Source: Streptomyces sp. LX-29
GTDB taxonomy: Bacteria > Actinomycetota > Actinomycetes > Streptomycetales > Streptomycetaceae
Length of the DNA: 64,000 nucleotides
Direction of reading: 5' to 3'
NCBI RefSeq assembly: GCF_029541745.1
Contig: NZ_CP089746.1
Location: 2,108,001-2,172,000, forward strand
Every line of letters starts with the position of its first letter. Position 1 is the stretch's first letter. The translations under genes were made by a program, and so were the position numbers. The notes under the pieces are model-generated. The model saw only the letters and a program-made list of their open reading frames with translations. It made no database searches and was not told where the DNA came from. Shown here in pieces: positions 35,204-44,940 of this stretch.

Positions 35204-35650
35204 TCAGGCTTCGGTCGACTCGGTGGACTCGGCCTCGGCAGCCTCGTCCGCCTTCTTGTCAGCCTTCTTGGCCTTCGGGGTGATGGCCTCACCCTTGGCC
35301 TCGTCGCCCTCGAGCGCCTTGGCGAAGGCGTCGAAGGAGGCGCGCTTGTCTTCCTTGGTCGCCGGGGCCAGCAGCGGCTTCTCCGGGGCCGGCAGGCCCT
35401 TGTGCTTCTGCCAGTCGCCGGTGAGCTTCAGGATGGCCAGAACCGGCTCGGTCGGCTGGGCGCCGACGGACAGCCAGTACTGGGCACGCTCCGAGTTCAC
35501 CTCGATGCGCGACGGGTTGTACGTCGGGTGGTACAGACCGATCTCCTCGATGGCCCGGCCGTCACGGCGGGTGCGGGAGTCGGCGACGACGATGCGGTAG
35601 TGAGGCGAACGGATCTTGCCCAGACGCTTCAGCTTGATCTTGACTGCCAC
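35204..35650 (-). CDS. rpsP: 30S ribosomal protein S16
   Basis: The 148-residue protein starts at GTG 35650 ([42 protein letters not shown]), the canonical S16 N-terminus. The core ends near residue 80. The rest is a Lys/Ala/Glu-rich tail ([23 protein letters not shown]) common in actinobacteria. It is the first gene of the rpsP-khpA-rimM-trmD-rplS cluster. The 247 bp upstream hold its promoter region. A CACAAT hexamer on the minus strand near 35784-35789 could be a -10 box, but I see no clear -35. Confidence 0.96.
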   Translation of the reverse strand: MAVKIKLKRLGKIRSPHYRIVVADSRTRRDGRAIEEIGLYHPTYNPSRIEVNSERAQYWLSVGAQPTEPVLAILKLTGDWQKHKGLPAPEKPLLAPATKEDKRASFDAFAKALEGDEAKGEAITPKAKKADKKADEAAEAESTESTEA

Positions 35651-35897
35651 GGGAGTGGTGTCTCCTGGTCTTGACGTGGTGGGGCACAACGAGATGCCAC
35701 GTGGGGTTGCGGTACCCGAGATGCCCGATGGACGCGTCAGCCGGAGGAGAGAGGGGTCCTATGCGACTGTCGAGTACAGCTGACCATTGTGCCACACCGC
35801 GGCGGCGACACCGCACGCTGGTCGCGCCGCCGCGGTCGCCCGGACCCCCGCCCCGATGACCGCCGTGGCCTCATGGCCGGACACGGAGTCCGGCCGC

Positions 35898-36485
35898 TCA
35901 GGCGGCGGCGGCCTCGGGGATCCGGAACGGCTGGCCACACCCTCCGCACATGATCGGCGCCTGCGCCAGGACCGAGGGGACGACCCTGACGTTGCGCCCG
36001 CAGTCGCAGACTGCCTTCACCCGGACCCCTCCGCCGGAGGAGCCGTGCCGCGCGGCCGGACCCCGGAACGTCCGGGTGGTGTCGGCGGCGGTGGCGACGG
36101 TGTGCGCCTTGAGTGCGCGCTGCAACCGGTCGATCGTCGGCCGATACCGCTTTCTCGCCTCGGGGCTGAGGCTGACCAGGGAGAAGCCGCTACTGGGGTG
36201 TGGCTCCTCACCGTGCTCAAGCCCCAACTCCTCGGCGATCGCCAGGAACCGGCGATTGTGATAGCGGCCGGCGCGGGAGGTGTCCCGGATGCCGCGGGCG
36301 GCGGCGATGCCGTGGACTGCCTCGTGCAGCAGCCTCTCGAAGGAGAGCTCGGCTCCGCAGGCGGACGACGACTCTCCGATCAACGATTCGGGCGCGGCGA
36401 GATCCGGCAGCTCGGGGTGGTGCCGTTGAATGTCGGCCCACGCCTGCGCCAGCTCCGCGGCGAGAACAGGTGGTGTCGTGCTCAC
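35898..36485 (-). CDS. SprT-like zinc-dependent metalloprotease domain protein
   Basis: From GTG 36485 the product is 195 residues; a GTG at 36548 would add 21. The domain has HEAVHGIAAARG, an HExxH zinc-binding motif, followed by GRYHNRRFLAIAEELGL, the third-ligand region of SprT-like proteases. A C-terminal zinc-ribbon-like part follows (CDCGRNVRVVP and MCGGCGQPF, two CxC/CxxC pairs). SprT/Spartan proteins cleave DNA-protein crosslinks in eukaryotes; the bacterial role is not settled. Neither start has a good ribosome binding site, so the N-terminus is uncertain. It stands alone between rpsP and proS. Confidence 0.8.
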   Translation of the reverse strand: MSTTPPVLAAELAQAWADIQRHHPELPDLAAPESLIGESSSACGAELSFERLLHEAVHGIAAARGIRDTSRAGRYHNRRFLAIAEELGLEHGEEPHPSSGFSLVSLSPEARKRYRPTIDRLQRALKAHTVATAADTTRTFRGPAARHGSSGGGVRVKAVCDCGRNVRVVPSVLAQAPIMCGGCGQPFRIPEAAAA

Positions 36486-36555
36486 GTCGTGACAACGAGT
36501 CGGGACCGCCTGGTGTTCCGATTCCGGGCCATCCCAAATAATTTGCACGTACCAG

Positions 36556-36774
36556 TCAGTTCACGCTGATGCGACCCGACGAGGGCGGGTGCGCCAATGT
36601 GTGGACGAGCCCGCGCAGCTCCCACCAAGGCGGTACGTACCCGCGCGTACGCCCCGGCGCGTAGGCAATGCCCACGCGCCGGGACAACACCACGTCGTCG
36701 GACCACTTGTCCGTGACCGAGCGACCCCGATCAGTAAGCGCGCGCGACGATGGCGACGTTACCGGGTGCGTCAT
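36556..36774 (-). CDS. Possible small hypothetical protein
   Basis: A 72-codon ORF, overlapping the proS 3' end by 44 bp, encodes a peptide with protein-like composition in its second half (VVLSRRVGIAYAPGRTRGYV, PPWWELRGLVHTLAHPP). Tryptophan pairs and an ordered mix of residues are unlike the Arg/Pro-rich shadows seen elsewhere. I do not recognise a family. No convincing ribosome binding site was found and the first 25 residues may not be translated. It could also be a chance frame. Confidence 0.35.
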   Translation of the reverse strand: MTHPVTSPSSRALTDRGRSVTDKWSDDVVLSRRVGIAYAPGRTRGYVPPWWELRGLVHTLAHPPSSGRISVN

Positions 36775-38146
36775 CGGCGTCCGGCACCGACCCGTCCTCG
36801 GCCACCAGGCAGCGCACCGACACCGCCTCGCCGGCCAGCACCGCCTCGCCCTCCGGGCCCAGGTCGACCCACGGGATGCGGGCCCAGCCGCCGGCGGCCG
36901 CCACCTCGGCGGCCTCCGCCACGGTGCGCACGTCCTTGGTGCGGGCCTCGCGGCGCTCGCGCGACTGGCGCAGCAGCGTCGCCTGGTCCTCCTCCAGGAT
37001 CTTCGGCAGCAGGTCGGTCAGCGCCTCGATCTGCACCGGCTCCTTGCCGCCCGGGATCCGGCGGGCGACCATCGCGGTGCCGTTCTCCAGGTCGCGGGGG
37101 CCGACCTCGATGCGGACCGGGACGCCCTTGAGCTCCCAGTCGACGGCGCGCCGGCCGAACGGGGTGTCGGTGCGGTCGTCGACCTGCACCCGCACGCCCG
37201 CCGCGCGCAGCCGGTCGCCCAGCTCGCGGACCTTGGCGATCACCGCGTCATCGCCCTTGATCGCCAGCACGACGGCCTGCACCGGCGCCAGGCGCGGCGG
37301 CACACGCAGCCCGTTGTCGTCGCCGTGCGACATGATCAGACCGCCGACCATACGGGTCGACACGCCCCAGGAGGTCTGCCAGACCAGCTCCTGCTTGCCG
37401 TCCTTGGACAGGTAGGAGGTGTTGAACGCCTTGGCGAAGTTCTGGCCGAGCTCGTGGCTGGTGCCCATCTGCAGCGCCTTGCCGTCGCCCATCATGCCCT
37501 CGAGGGTGAGGGTGTTGATCGCGCCGGCGAAGCGCTCCTTGGGGGTCTTGCGGCCCAGCACCACGTCGATGCCCAGCACGTTGACCATGAAGTCGTAGTA
37601 GACGTCCCGGTGGATGCGGGCGGCGTAGTCGCGGGCGTCCTCGTACGAGGCGTGCGCGGTGTGACCCTCCTGCCAGAGGAACTCGCTGGTGCGCAGGAAG
37701 ACGCGGGGGCGCATCTCCCAGCGGACCACGTTCGCCCACTGGTTGATCAGCAGGGGCAGGTCGCGGTAGCTCTGCACCCACTTCGAGAAGTACTCGTTGA
37801 TGATCGTCTCGGAGGTGGGCCGGACCACGACCGGCTCTTCCAGCTCCTTGCCGCCGCCGTGCGTGACGACCGCCAGCTCGGGGGCGAAGCCCTCGACGTG
37901 CTCGGCTTCCCTCGTCAGGTACGACTGCGGGATGAACAGGGGGAAGTACGCGTTGGAGGCGCCCACGGCCTTGATGCGGGCGTCCATCTCCTGCTGCATC
38001 CGCTCCCAGAGCCCGTACCCGTACGGTCGGATGACCATGGTGCCGCGCACGGGGCCGTTGTCGGCCAGCTCGGCCTTGTTGATCAGATCCTGGTACCAGC
38101 GCGGGAAATCTTCCGCCTGGGGGGTGAGTACGGGAGCCTTTGCCAT
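36731..38146 (-). CDS. proS: Proline--tRNA ligase, archaeal/eukaryotic-type (ProS type 3)
   Basis: The 471-residue class II synthetase starts MAKAPVLTPQAEDFPRWYQD. Class II motifs are visible: motif 2 in LPLLINQWANVVRWEMRPRVFLRTSEFLWQEGHTAHA, and motif 3 region HDDNGLRVPPRLAPVQAV-like (SHGDDNGLRVPPRLAPVQAV). The short form without the editing domain inserted between motifs 2 and 3, and with a C-terminal zinc-like domain, marks the archaeal/eukaryotic type. This form is also found in some bacteria. It charges tRNA-Pro. The 347 bp upstream, divergent from the methyltransferase-like gene, contain promoters but nothing specific that I can name. Confidence 0.95.
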   Translation of the reverse strand: MAKAPVLTPQAEDFPRWYQDLINKAELADNGPVRGTMVIRPYGYGLWERMQQEMDARIKAVGASNAYFPLFIPQSYLTREAEHVEGFAPELAVVTHGGGKELEEPVVVRPTSETIINEYFSKWVQSYRDLPLLINQWANVVRWEMRPRVFLRTSEFLWQEGHTAHASYEDARDYAARIHRDVYYDFMVNVLGIDVVLGRKTPKERFAGAINTLTLEGMMGDGKALQMGTSHELGQNFAKAFNTSYLSKDGKQELVWQTSWGVSTRMVGGLIMSHGDDNGLRVPPRLAPVQAVVLAIKGDDAVIAKVRELGDRLRAAGVRVQVDDRTDTPFGRRAVDWELKGVPVRIEVGPRDLENGTAMVARRIPGGKEPVQIEALTDLLPKILEEDQATLLRQSRERREARTKDVRTVAEAAEVAAAGGWARIPWVDLGPEGEAVLAGEAVSVRCLVAEDGSVPDADDAPGNVAIVARAY

Positions 38147-38493
38147 GCCGCAGATCGTACGGCGCTGGCGCGCGGAATCGTGAATCGGGCCGCGACCGCG
38201 ACGGCCGCGCGACCTTCGCGCGGGGCGTGGCGGCGCGACGCGCACACGGGGGCGCATCGGGGCGTACCGAGGCGCACGTAGGGGGCATGCAAGCACGGCC
38301 GTCGCAACTCTGGACGCGCGCGCGGAAGCGCTGTTGGCTGGCATGAGGGGCCGCCGCGAGCTGAACCGGGCGGCGGTTCCGGCACGGCCGGGGGGCCACA
38401 CATCACGGGCAGCACCACGCGCACACTTCACGGGCACGTACCTGGGGGGCGGACCTCGACACGGCACGCTCACGGCGGATTGAGGCGCTTTCG

Positions 38494-39516
38494 ATGACAC
38501 CGAGGACACCGACGCTCGCACAGCCGCACCACCGGAACCCGCACCCGTACGACTCCACCGACGCGACCGCGGTCGGCCCGGCCGAGGCGACCGGCGGGAC
38601 GGGCCCGGCGGGCCGCCCGGCCGACGCCGGCTCCCTCGTCGGCCGCCCCACCGGCACCGGCTCGGGCACCCTGCGGCCCGCCGCGGACGCCCGCGGCCGC
38701 GCCGTCGACTGGGCCGAGATCCAGGAGAGGATGCTGGCCCCGCTCTACGAGGCGGTCTACGACCGGCTCTCGGTGGGTGCCGAAACGCATCTGCTGGCCC
38801 TGCGCTGCGGCGCCGGCCTGTCCCTGCTGATGGCCGCCGCCCGAGGTGCCGCGGTGTACGGGGTCGAGGCCGACCCGGAGCGGCGGGCGCTGGCCGGGGA
38901 GCGGCTGGCGCGGCGCACCGGCGAGATGCGGGAACCGGGGGCACGAGAGCCCGGTGGCGCAACGGAGCACGGCGGGCGCACCCCGCGGACGGCCCGCGCC
39001 CTGCCCGCCCCGGAGCCGGACGGCCCGCGCTTCTCGGTGGTGACCGCCTTCGAGGTGCCTCCGCCCTTGGGCGGCGACGCGACCGGGGCGCTGGTCGAGG
39101 AGGTGCGGTCGGCCGCCGCCCGCACCGAGCACGGCGGCGCCGTCGTCCTGGCCGGCTGGGGACCGCCCGAGCGGTGCGCGACCTCCGCGGTGCTGCGGGT
39201 GGCCGCGCGGCTGGCGGATCCGATGTGCGCCGCCGCGCGGTGGCGCCCCTGCGGCCGCGACGATCTGGAGCGCATCGCCGACCGCGCGGGCCTGCGCCCG
39301 GACGGCTCCGGCCGGGTGGCCTGCCCCTTCGGCTACGCCGACCCGGACAGCGCGGTCCGCGGCCTGCTGTCCACCGGGCTCTTCGACGCGGCGGAGCGGG
39401 CGACCGACCTCACCCAGGTGGCCAAGGAGATCGCGGAGGCGGTGCATCCACACCAGCGCCAGGACGGCACGGTGTGGATGCCCAACGTCTTCCGCTACCT
39501 CATCGCGCGGGTCTGA
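38494..39516 (+). CDS. SAM-dependent methyltransferase-like protein
   Basis: The 340-residue protein has a methyltransferase-type Rossmann start: GAETHLLALRCGAGLSLLMAAARGAAVYGVEADPERRALAGERL, where the usual GxGxG reads RCGAGLS and the acidic residue after strand 2 is in GVEADP. A C-terminal methyltransferase-like half follows (GAVVLAGWGPPERCATSAVLR, YLIARV). The first 70 residues are Pro/Thr/Gly-rich. Catalytic identity is unknown. It is convergent with ffh and divergent from proS. The same position next to ffh is occupied by such a gene in other streptomycetes, as I recall. Confidence 0.7.
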   Translation: MTPRTPTLAQPHHRNPHPYDSTDATAVGPAEATGGTGPAGRPADAGSLVGRPTGTGSGTLRPAADARGRAVDWAEIQERMLAPLYEAVYDRLSVGAETHLLALRCGAGLSLLMAAARGAAVYGVEADPERRALAGERLARRTGEMREPGAREPGGATEHGGRTPRTARALPAPEPDGPRFSVVTAFEVPPPLGGDATGALVEEVRSAAARTEHGGAVVLAGWGPPERCATSAVLRVAARLADPMCAAARWRPCGRDDLERIADRAGLRPDGSGRVACPFGYADPDSAVRGLLSTGLFDAAERATDLTQVAKEIAEAVHPHQRQDGTVWMPNVFRYLIARV

Positions 39517-39707
39517 AGAGATACGCGCGACGCCGTAGCGCGTCGATCGCGCATGCGTCGTCCCTTGCGGCGCCCGGTCGTCTCGAGCTCTCCGCCCTCG
39601 CGGAGTCGGCCCGGGCTATCAGCGGAGCGGGAGCCCGCTGAAACGGTGCTCCCCGCATCCGCGCGGTTCACGGGGCGGTGCGTTTCGTGCGCCCGCCCCG
39701 AGGCCCG

Positions 39708-41264
39708 TTACTTGCCGCCCAGCATGTTCTTGAACTCTGCCGGCAGTTCGAAGTCCGCCGCGCTCTGGCCGGCGCCCGGCAGCCCGAACGCGCCGCCGTC
39801 CTCGCCCTCCGCCCTGCGCTGCGCGGCGGCGGCCTCCTCGGCCTTCCGCTTCATCGGGTTGCCGCTGCGCTGCTTCCCCTTGGCCTGCTTCTGCTTCTTC
39901 TTCTGCCGGCCCGGGCCGCCGCCCATGCCCGGCACGCCCGGCAGCCCCGGCATGCCGCCGCCCTGGGCCATCCGCGACATCATCTTGCGCGCCTCGAAGA
40001 AGCGCTCGACGAGGTTCTTCACCGCGCTCACGTCGACGCCGGAACCGCGGGCGATACGGGCGCGACGGGAGCCGTTGATGATGGTCGGGTCGTGGCGCTC
40101 GCCCGGCGTCATCGACTTGATGATCGCGGCGGTGCGGTCCACGTCCCGCTCGTCGAGGTTGTTGATCTGCTCCTTGATCTGCCCCATGCCGGGCAGCATG
40201 CCGAGCAGCTTGGAGATGGAGCCCATCTTCCGGACCTGCTCCATCTGGGCCAGGAAGTCGTCGAGCGTGAACTCCTTGGGGCCCTTCGCCAGCTTGGCCG
40301 CCATCTTCTCGGCCTCTTGCTGGCTGAAGGTCTGCTCGGCCTTCTCGATGAGCGAGAGCATGTCGCCCATGCCGAGGATGCGGGACGCCATGCGGTCCGG
40401 GTGGAACGCGTCGAAGTCGTCCAGCTTCTCGCCGTTGGAGGCGAACATGATCTGCTTGCCGGTGATGTGCGCGATGGAGAGCGCGGCACCACCGCGGGCG
40501 TCGCCGTCGAGCTTGGAGAGCACCACGCCGTCGAAGCCGACGCCGTCGCGGAACGCCTCGGCGGTGTTGACCGCGTCCTGACCGATCATGGCGTCGACGA
40601 CGAAGAGGACCTCGTCGGGCTGGACCGCGTCGCGGATGTCCGCGGCCTGCTGCATCATCTCGGCGTCGATGCCGAGGCGGCCGGCGGTGTCGACGATGAC
40701 GATGTCGTGGACCTTGGACTTCGCGTGGCCGATCGAGTCCTTGGCGACCTGGACCGGGTCGCCCACGCCGTTGCCCGGCTCCGGCGCGTACACCGCGACG
40801 CCGGCGCGCTCGGCGACGACGCTCAGCTGGTTGACGGCGTTCGGCCGCTGGAGGTCACAGGCGACCAGCAGCGGGCTGTGCCCCTGCCCCTTGAGCCACG
40901 AGGCCAGCTTTCCGGCGAGGGTGGTCTTACCGGCACCCTGCAGACCGGCGAGCATGATGACGGTCGGCGACTGCTTGGCGAAGCGGAGGCGCCGGGTCTC
41001 GCCGCCCAGGATCTTGATCAGCTCGTCGTTGACGATCTTGATGACCTGCTGCGCCGGGTTCAGCGCCTGGGAGACCTCGACGCCGAGGGCGCGCTCCTTG
41101 ACCTGCTTGATGAAGGCCCGGACGACGGGGAGCGCGACATCCGCTTCCAGCAGGGCGATGCGGATCTCACGCGCCGTGGCGTCGATGTCCGCCTCGGAGA
41201 GGCGGCCCTTGCCCCGGAGGTTCTTGAACGTAGCTGCGAGGCGGTCGGAAAGGGTATCGAACAC
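39708..41264 (-). CDS. ffh: Signal recognition particle GTPase Ffh
   Basis: The 518-residue protein has all three parts. The N domain starts at FDTLSDRLAATFKNLRGKG. The G domain has GLQGAGKTT (P-loop), DTAGRLGID and TKLDGDARGG-like SKLDGDARGG. The Met-rich M domain has LGMLPGMGQIKEQINN, SRRARIARGSGVDVSAVKNLV and a Gly/Lys tail GRQKKKQKQAKGK. It binds 4.5S RNA and the signal sequences of nascent chains and docks with FtsY, also in this window. The start is GTG 41264. A 191-bp gap separates its stop from the convergent methyltransferase-like gene. Confidence 0.97.
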   Translation of the reverse strand: MFDTLSDRLAATFKNLRGKGRLSEADIDATAREIRIALLEADVALPVVRAFIKQVKERALGVEVSQALNPAQQVIKIVNDELIKILGGETRRLRFAKQSPTVIMLAGLQGAGKTTLAGKLASWLKGQGHSPLLVACDLQRPNAVNQLSVVAERAGVAVYAPEPGNGVGDPVQVAKDSIGHAKSKVHDIVIVDTAGRLGIDAEMMQQAADIRDAVQPDEVLFVVDAMIGQDAVNTAEAFRDGVGFDGVVLSKLDGDARGGAALSIAHITGKQIMFASNGEKLDDFDAFHPDRMASRILGMGDMLSLIEKAEQTFSQQEAEKMAAKLAKGPKEFTLDDFLAQMEQVRKMGSISKLLGMLPGMGQIKEQINNLDERDVDRTAAIIKSMTPGERHDPTIINGSRRARIARGSGVDVSAVKNLVERFFEARKMMSRMAQGGGMPGLPGVPGMGGGPGRQKKKQKQAKGKQRSGNPMKRKAEEAAAAQRRAEGEDGGAFGLPGAGQSAADFELPAEFKNMLGGK

Positions 41265-41468
41265 GGTGGTCGCGAATCCTTCTGGTCGGATGTCGGGTCG
41301 GTGGTCGGCCTCCAAGGGTATCCGCACGCTGCGGGAACGGTCTGCCCCCGTGCCGCCGGCAGCGACGGCGGAATCCGCGGCCGGGGCGCGTGCGGCGGCT
41401 CCGCCCCCGCTCCGCCGGTGCCCGCGAACCGGGACCGGCACCCAGCGTCCCTGGTCGGCGGGGGTGCG

Positions 41469-44030
41469 CTAGTCGGCGAGGGCCCGCTCGATCCTCCGGG
41501 CCAGCTCCGCGGCCTCCGCGTCCGGCAGCGGCGCCCCGGCCGGCCCCGTCACGTAGAACGCGTCCACCGCGTTGGATCCCAGCGTGCTCACGTGCGCGCT
41601 GCGCACCCGCGCCCCGGCGCCCTCCAGGGCCCGGCCGATGCGGTGCAGCAGACCGGGGGCGTCCTGGGCGCGCACCTCGATCACCGTGGCGTGCTGGGAG
41701 CCGCCGGGGGCGACGGTGACCCGCGGCGGCGGGGCCTGCGGCCCGCGGCGGCGCGGGTATCGCGCGTACGCGGCCTCCCGCTCGGCGAGCCGGGCGGCGA
41801 TGTCGAGCGAGCCGTCGAGCGCCCGCAGCAGGTCCTTGCGCAGCCGTACGGGCTGCGGCAGCGAGCCGTACTCGGCGGCGACCCGCCAGCTCAGCACCAG
41901 CGCGCAGCCGGGCGCGGCCTCCGCGGACGCCGCGTCCGGAGCCGTCAGCTCGGCCGGCAGCTCCACGGAGCGCAGATCCGCCGCGCGAACCGTCAGCCGA
42001 TGCAGGGCCAGCACCCCGGCGGCCGCCGGGAGCACCCCGGGCTGGTCCGGCACGGCGATGAGGAGCTCCACCCCGATCGGCTCGGTCCCGGTCGGCCCGG
42101 TTCCGGTCGGCTCGGTTCCGGTCGGCCCGACGTCCGTGGGCGGGTGGTGCGGCGGCTCCGCGGAGCCCGCGGACGCCGTAGCCCCCTCCGGGCAGGCGTG
42201 CAGGGCCAGCACCGGGCCGCCGGTGCGCCATGCCTCGACGGCGAGCCGTTCCTGCTGGGCGGTGGTCCGCGGCGCGGGCGCACGGGCCGGCTGCGGCTCG
42301 CCGTCGAGCCGCGCGGAGACGCGGCCGACCAGGTCGGCGACGAGGGAGGCACGCCAGGCGCTCCAGGCGGCGGGGCCGGTGGCGAGCGCGTCGGCCTCGG
42401 TCAGCGCGTGCAGCAGCTCCAGCGTGGAACGGCTGCCGACGGCCTCGGCGACCGTCCGTACGGTCGCCGGGTCGTCCAGGTCGCGCCGGGTGGCGGTCTC
42501 GACCAGAAGCAGGTGGTGGCGGGCGAGAGCGGCCAGGACGGCCGTGTCGGCGGCGTCGAAGCCGACCCGGGCGGCGATCTCGCGGACGACGGCCGCGCCG
42601 GCCTCCGAGTGGTCGCCCGGCCAGCCCTTGCCGATGTCGTGCAGCAGCGCCCCGACCAGCAGCAGGTCCGGGCGGTCCACCCGGCGGGTGAACGCGGTGG
42701 CCCGCACCGCCGTCTCGACCAGGTGCCGGTCCACGGTCCAGCGGTGCACGGGGTTGCGCTGCGGCCGGAAGCGGACCCGTTCCCACTGCGGCAGCAGCGC
42801 GGTGATCAGGCCCTCGGCCTCCAACGCCTCCCACACCGGCACCGTCGAGTCGCCCGCCCCCAGCAGGGTCACCAGCTGGTCGCGGGCCTCGGCGGGCCAC
42901 GGCACCGGCAGCGGGTGCTCGGCGGCGACCGCGGCCAACCGACGGACCGCGTGCGGCGACAGCGGCAGCCCGGCCTGGGCCGCGGCCGCGGCGGCGCGCA
43001 GCGGGAGCACCGGGTCCCGCTCGGGGCGCGCGCTGCGGGCCAGCACCACCTCGCCGTCCTGCTCGACGACGCCCTCGGCCAGCGGGCGGCGGCCGACGGC
43101 CGCGTCACCGCCCGGCACCCGCCCGCCGCGCCCGGCCAGCAGTCCGCGCAGCCGCGGCCGGGCCGACCGCGCGCGCAGCACCCGACCGACCTCGCGCCAG
43201 GTGACGTCGGCGGCGTAGGCGACCGTACGCGCCGCCGCGTAGACCTGCCGCAGCAGCGCGTCGGCGTCCGCCAGCCCCAGACCGGCGGCCACCTGGGCCT
43301 GCTCCTGAAGCGCGAGCCGGTCGGTGGCCCGCCCGGTGGCCAGATGCAGCGCGTCGCGGGTGTCCAGGAGCCGCCCGCGCGCCTCCTCCAGCCCCTCGCG
43401 CGGGGCGTCGGCGAGCCAGGAGGCGGCGATGGCGCGCAGGGCGGTGGCGTCGCGCAGCCCGCCGCGCGCCTCCTTGAGATCGGGTTCGAGCAGGAAGGGG
43501 AGCTCACCGTGGCGGCGGGCGCGCTCCTGGCACATCTCCCGCAGCTCGGGCAGCCGCTTGGGGGCCCGGGCACGCCAGTCGGCGAGCAGGGTCGTGCGCA
43601 GCGCGGCGGTGAGTGCGGGGTCGCCCGCGATGTGCCGGGCGTCCAGCAGCCCCAGGTGGGCCTTGAGGTCCTCGGCCGCGGTTCTGCGGGCCTGGGCCGG
43701 GGTGCGCACCGAGTGGTCGAGGTCCAGGCCCATGTCCCACACCGGGTACCAGACGCGGTCGGCGAGCGCCGCGACGGCGGCCGGGTCCGCCCTGTCCTCG
43801 TGCAGCAGCAGCACATCGAGGTCGCTGCGCGGGGACAGCTCCCCGCGTCCGTAGCCGCCCACGGCGACCAGCGCCACGCCGGGCGCGTCCCCCAGCAGCG
43901 TGGCCAGCCAGGCGTCGGTCAGCCGGGCCAGCGCCGCACGGCGCGGGGCGCCCGTGCGCGGATCCTCCTGGAGGAGCCGCAGCCGGGCCCCCGCGTAGCC
44001 GCCGGGCACCGGGCCGCTGGTGTCGGTCAT
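41469..44030 (-). CDS. glnD: GlnD, [protein-PII] nucleotidyltransferase/deadenylylase
   Basis: The 853-residue sensor enzyme has the nucleotidyltransferase signature GGYGRGELSPRSDLD at 58-72 and the HD hydrolase motif in LLHDIGKGWPGDHSEAG. Two C-terminal ACT domains (LLIAVPDQPGVLPAAAGVLALHRL and VIEVRAQDAPGLLHRIGRALEGAGARV) bind glutamine. In Streptomyces GlnD adenylylates GlnK at Tyr51 under nitrogen shortage instead of uridylylating it. Normally glnD follows glnK closely. Here an 1.8-kb non-coding repeat block lies between them, so glnD probably needs its own promoter. The start ATG 44030 follows a short run of possible starts. Confidence 0.95.
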   Translation of the reverse strand: MTDTSGPVPGGYAGARLRLLQEDPRTGAPRRAALARLTDAWLATLLGDAPGVALVAVGGYGRGELSPRSDLDVLLLHEDRADPAAVAALADRVWYPVWDMGLDLDHSVRTPAQARRTAAEDLKAHLGLLDARHIAGDPALTAALRTTLLADWRARAPKRLPELREMCQERARRHGELPFLLEPDLKEARGGLRDATALRAIAASWLADAPREGLEEARGRLLDTRDALHLATGRATDRLALQEQAQVAAGLGLADADALLRQVYAAARTVAYAADVTWREVGRVLRARSARPRLRGLLAGRGGRVPGGDAAVGRRPLAEGVVEQDGEVVLARSARPERDPVLPLRAAAAAAQAGLPLSPHAVRRLAAVAAEHPLPVPWPAEARDQLVTLLGAGDSTVPVWEALEAEGLITALLPQWERVRFRPQRNPVHRWTVDRHLVETAVRATAFTRRVDRPDLLLVGALLHDIGKGWPGDHSEAGAAVVREIAARVGFDAADTAVLAALARHHLLLVETATRRDLDDPATVRTVAEAVGSRSTLELLHALTEADALATGPAAWSAWRASLVADLVGRVSARLDGEPQPARAPAPRTTAQQERLAVEAWRTGGPVLALHACPEGATASAGSAEPPHHPPTDVGPTGTEPTGTGPTGTEPIGVELLIAVPDQPGVLPAAAGVLALHRLTVRAADLRSVELPAELTAPDAASAEAAPGCALVLSWRVAAEYGSLPQPVRLRKDLLRALDGSLDIAARLAEREAAYARYPRRRGPQAPPPRVTVAPGGSQHATVIEVRAQDAPGLLHRIGRALEGAGARVRSAHVSTLGSNAVDAFYVTGPAGAPLPDAEAAELARRIERALAD

Positions 44031-44200
44031 GGTGACCCTTTCCGTCAACTCGGGCTCCTTCGTGACGTCAGCTGTACGCCGGCGGGTCGGGCCCACCGGC
44101 TTTCGCACCGCCCTTCGGCGAGCGCCGAGCCGAACGGCTCGGACCCTCCGGGGCCACCGGCCCCCGGAAGGTGCCGGGGGCGCCGGAGACCACCGGACGG

Positions 44201-44320
44201 CGCCGGAGGGCGCCGGAGGGCGCCGGAGGGCGCCGGAGGGCGCCGGAGGGCGCCGGAGGGCGCCGGAGGGCGCCGGAGGGCGCCGGAGGGCGCCGGAGGG
44301 CGCCGGAGGGCGCCGGAGGG
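44201..44320. repeat. Twelve perfect copies of a 10-bp tandem repeat
   Basis: The unit CGCCGGAGGG is repeated exactly twelve times from 44201 to 44320, with degenerate units CGCCGGAGAC and CACCGGACGG directly before. Thirty bases give ten residues, so both strands stay open. The same decamer occurs once or twice at 44590-44600 and 44907-44920 inside the flanking duplication, so the array arose by local expansion of a piece of that unit. Confidence 0.95.
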
Positions 44321-44325
44321 CGCCG

Positions 44326-44940
44326 CCCCGGCCCGGCGGGCCCGGGTCCGCCGGACCGTCCACCGGACGTCCCCCTCCTGAGCCGGCAGCCCGGGACACC
44401 CGGGCCCCGAACCACCGCCCCACCACGCCCCGAGGAGCGCCCGCCCCACCGCCTCGGGGAGCTCGGAACGACCGGCCCCCGGATCCCGCCAAGCCGAACC
44501 ACTCAACCGACCCGGCTCCCTCGAACCGGACCGCCTTCGCCAGACACCGAGCCGAACGGGTCGGAACGTCCGGGTCCACCGGACCGCCCCGGAGGGCGCC
44601 GGAGACCACCGGACGGCGCGGAGGGCGCCGCCCCCGGCCCGGCGGGTCCGGGTCCGTCGGACCGTCCGCTGGACGTCCCCCTCCTGAGCCGGCAGCCCGG
44701 GACACCCGGGCCCCGAACCACCGCCCCACCACGCCCCGAGGAGCGCCCGCCCCACCGCCTCGGGGAGCTCGGAACGACCGGCCCCCCCCGGATCCCGCCA
44801 AGCCGAACCACTCAACCGACCCGGCTCCCTCGAACCGGACCGCCTTCGCCAGACACCGAGCCGAACGGGTCGGAACGTCCGGGTCCACCGGACCGCCCCG
44901 AAAGGCGCCGGAGGGCGCCGACCCCGACCCTGCGGGCCCG
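44326..44940. repeat. Tandem duplication of a ~306-bp unit
   Basis: Copy A (about 44326-44631) and copy B (about 44632-44940) are nearly identical over their central 240 bp. Block ACGTCCCCCTCCTGAGCC lies at 44367 and again at 44673 (offset 306). Block GGACCGCCCC lies at 44581 and 44890 (offset 309), the difference being three extra C in B (8 against 5, near 44781). The start of each copy is more divergent. The sharp similarity implies a recent event. Confidence 0.9.

Noticed and set aside
44201..44320. CRISPR array
   Set aside because: The units are 10 bp and contiguous without spacers; no cas genes are nearby.
39678..44381. A 1567-codon plus-strand frame antisense to ffh and glnD
   Set aside because: Mirror of two well-supported genes; composition is the usual antisense pattern in high-GC DNA.
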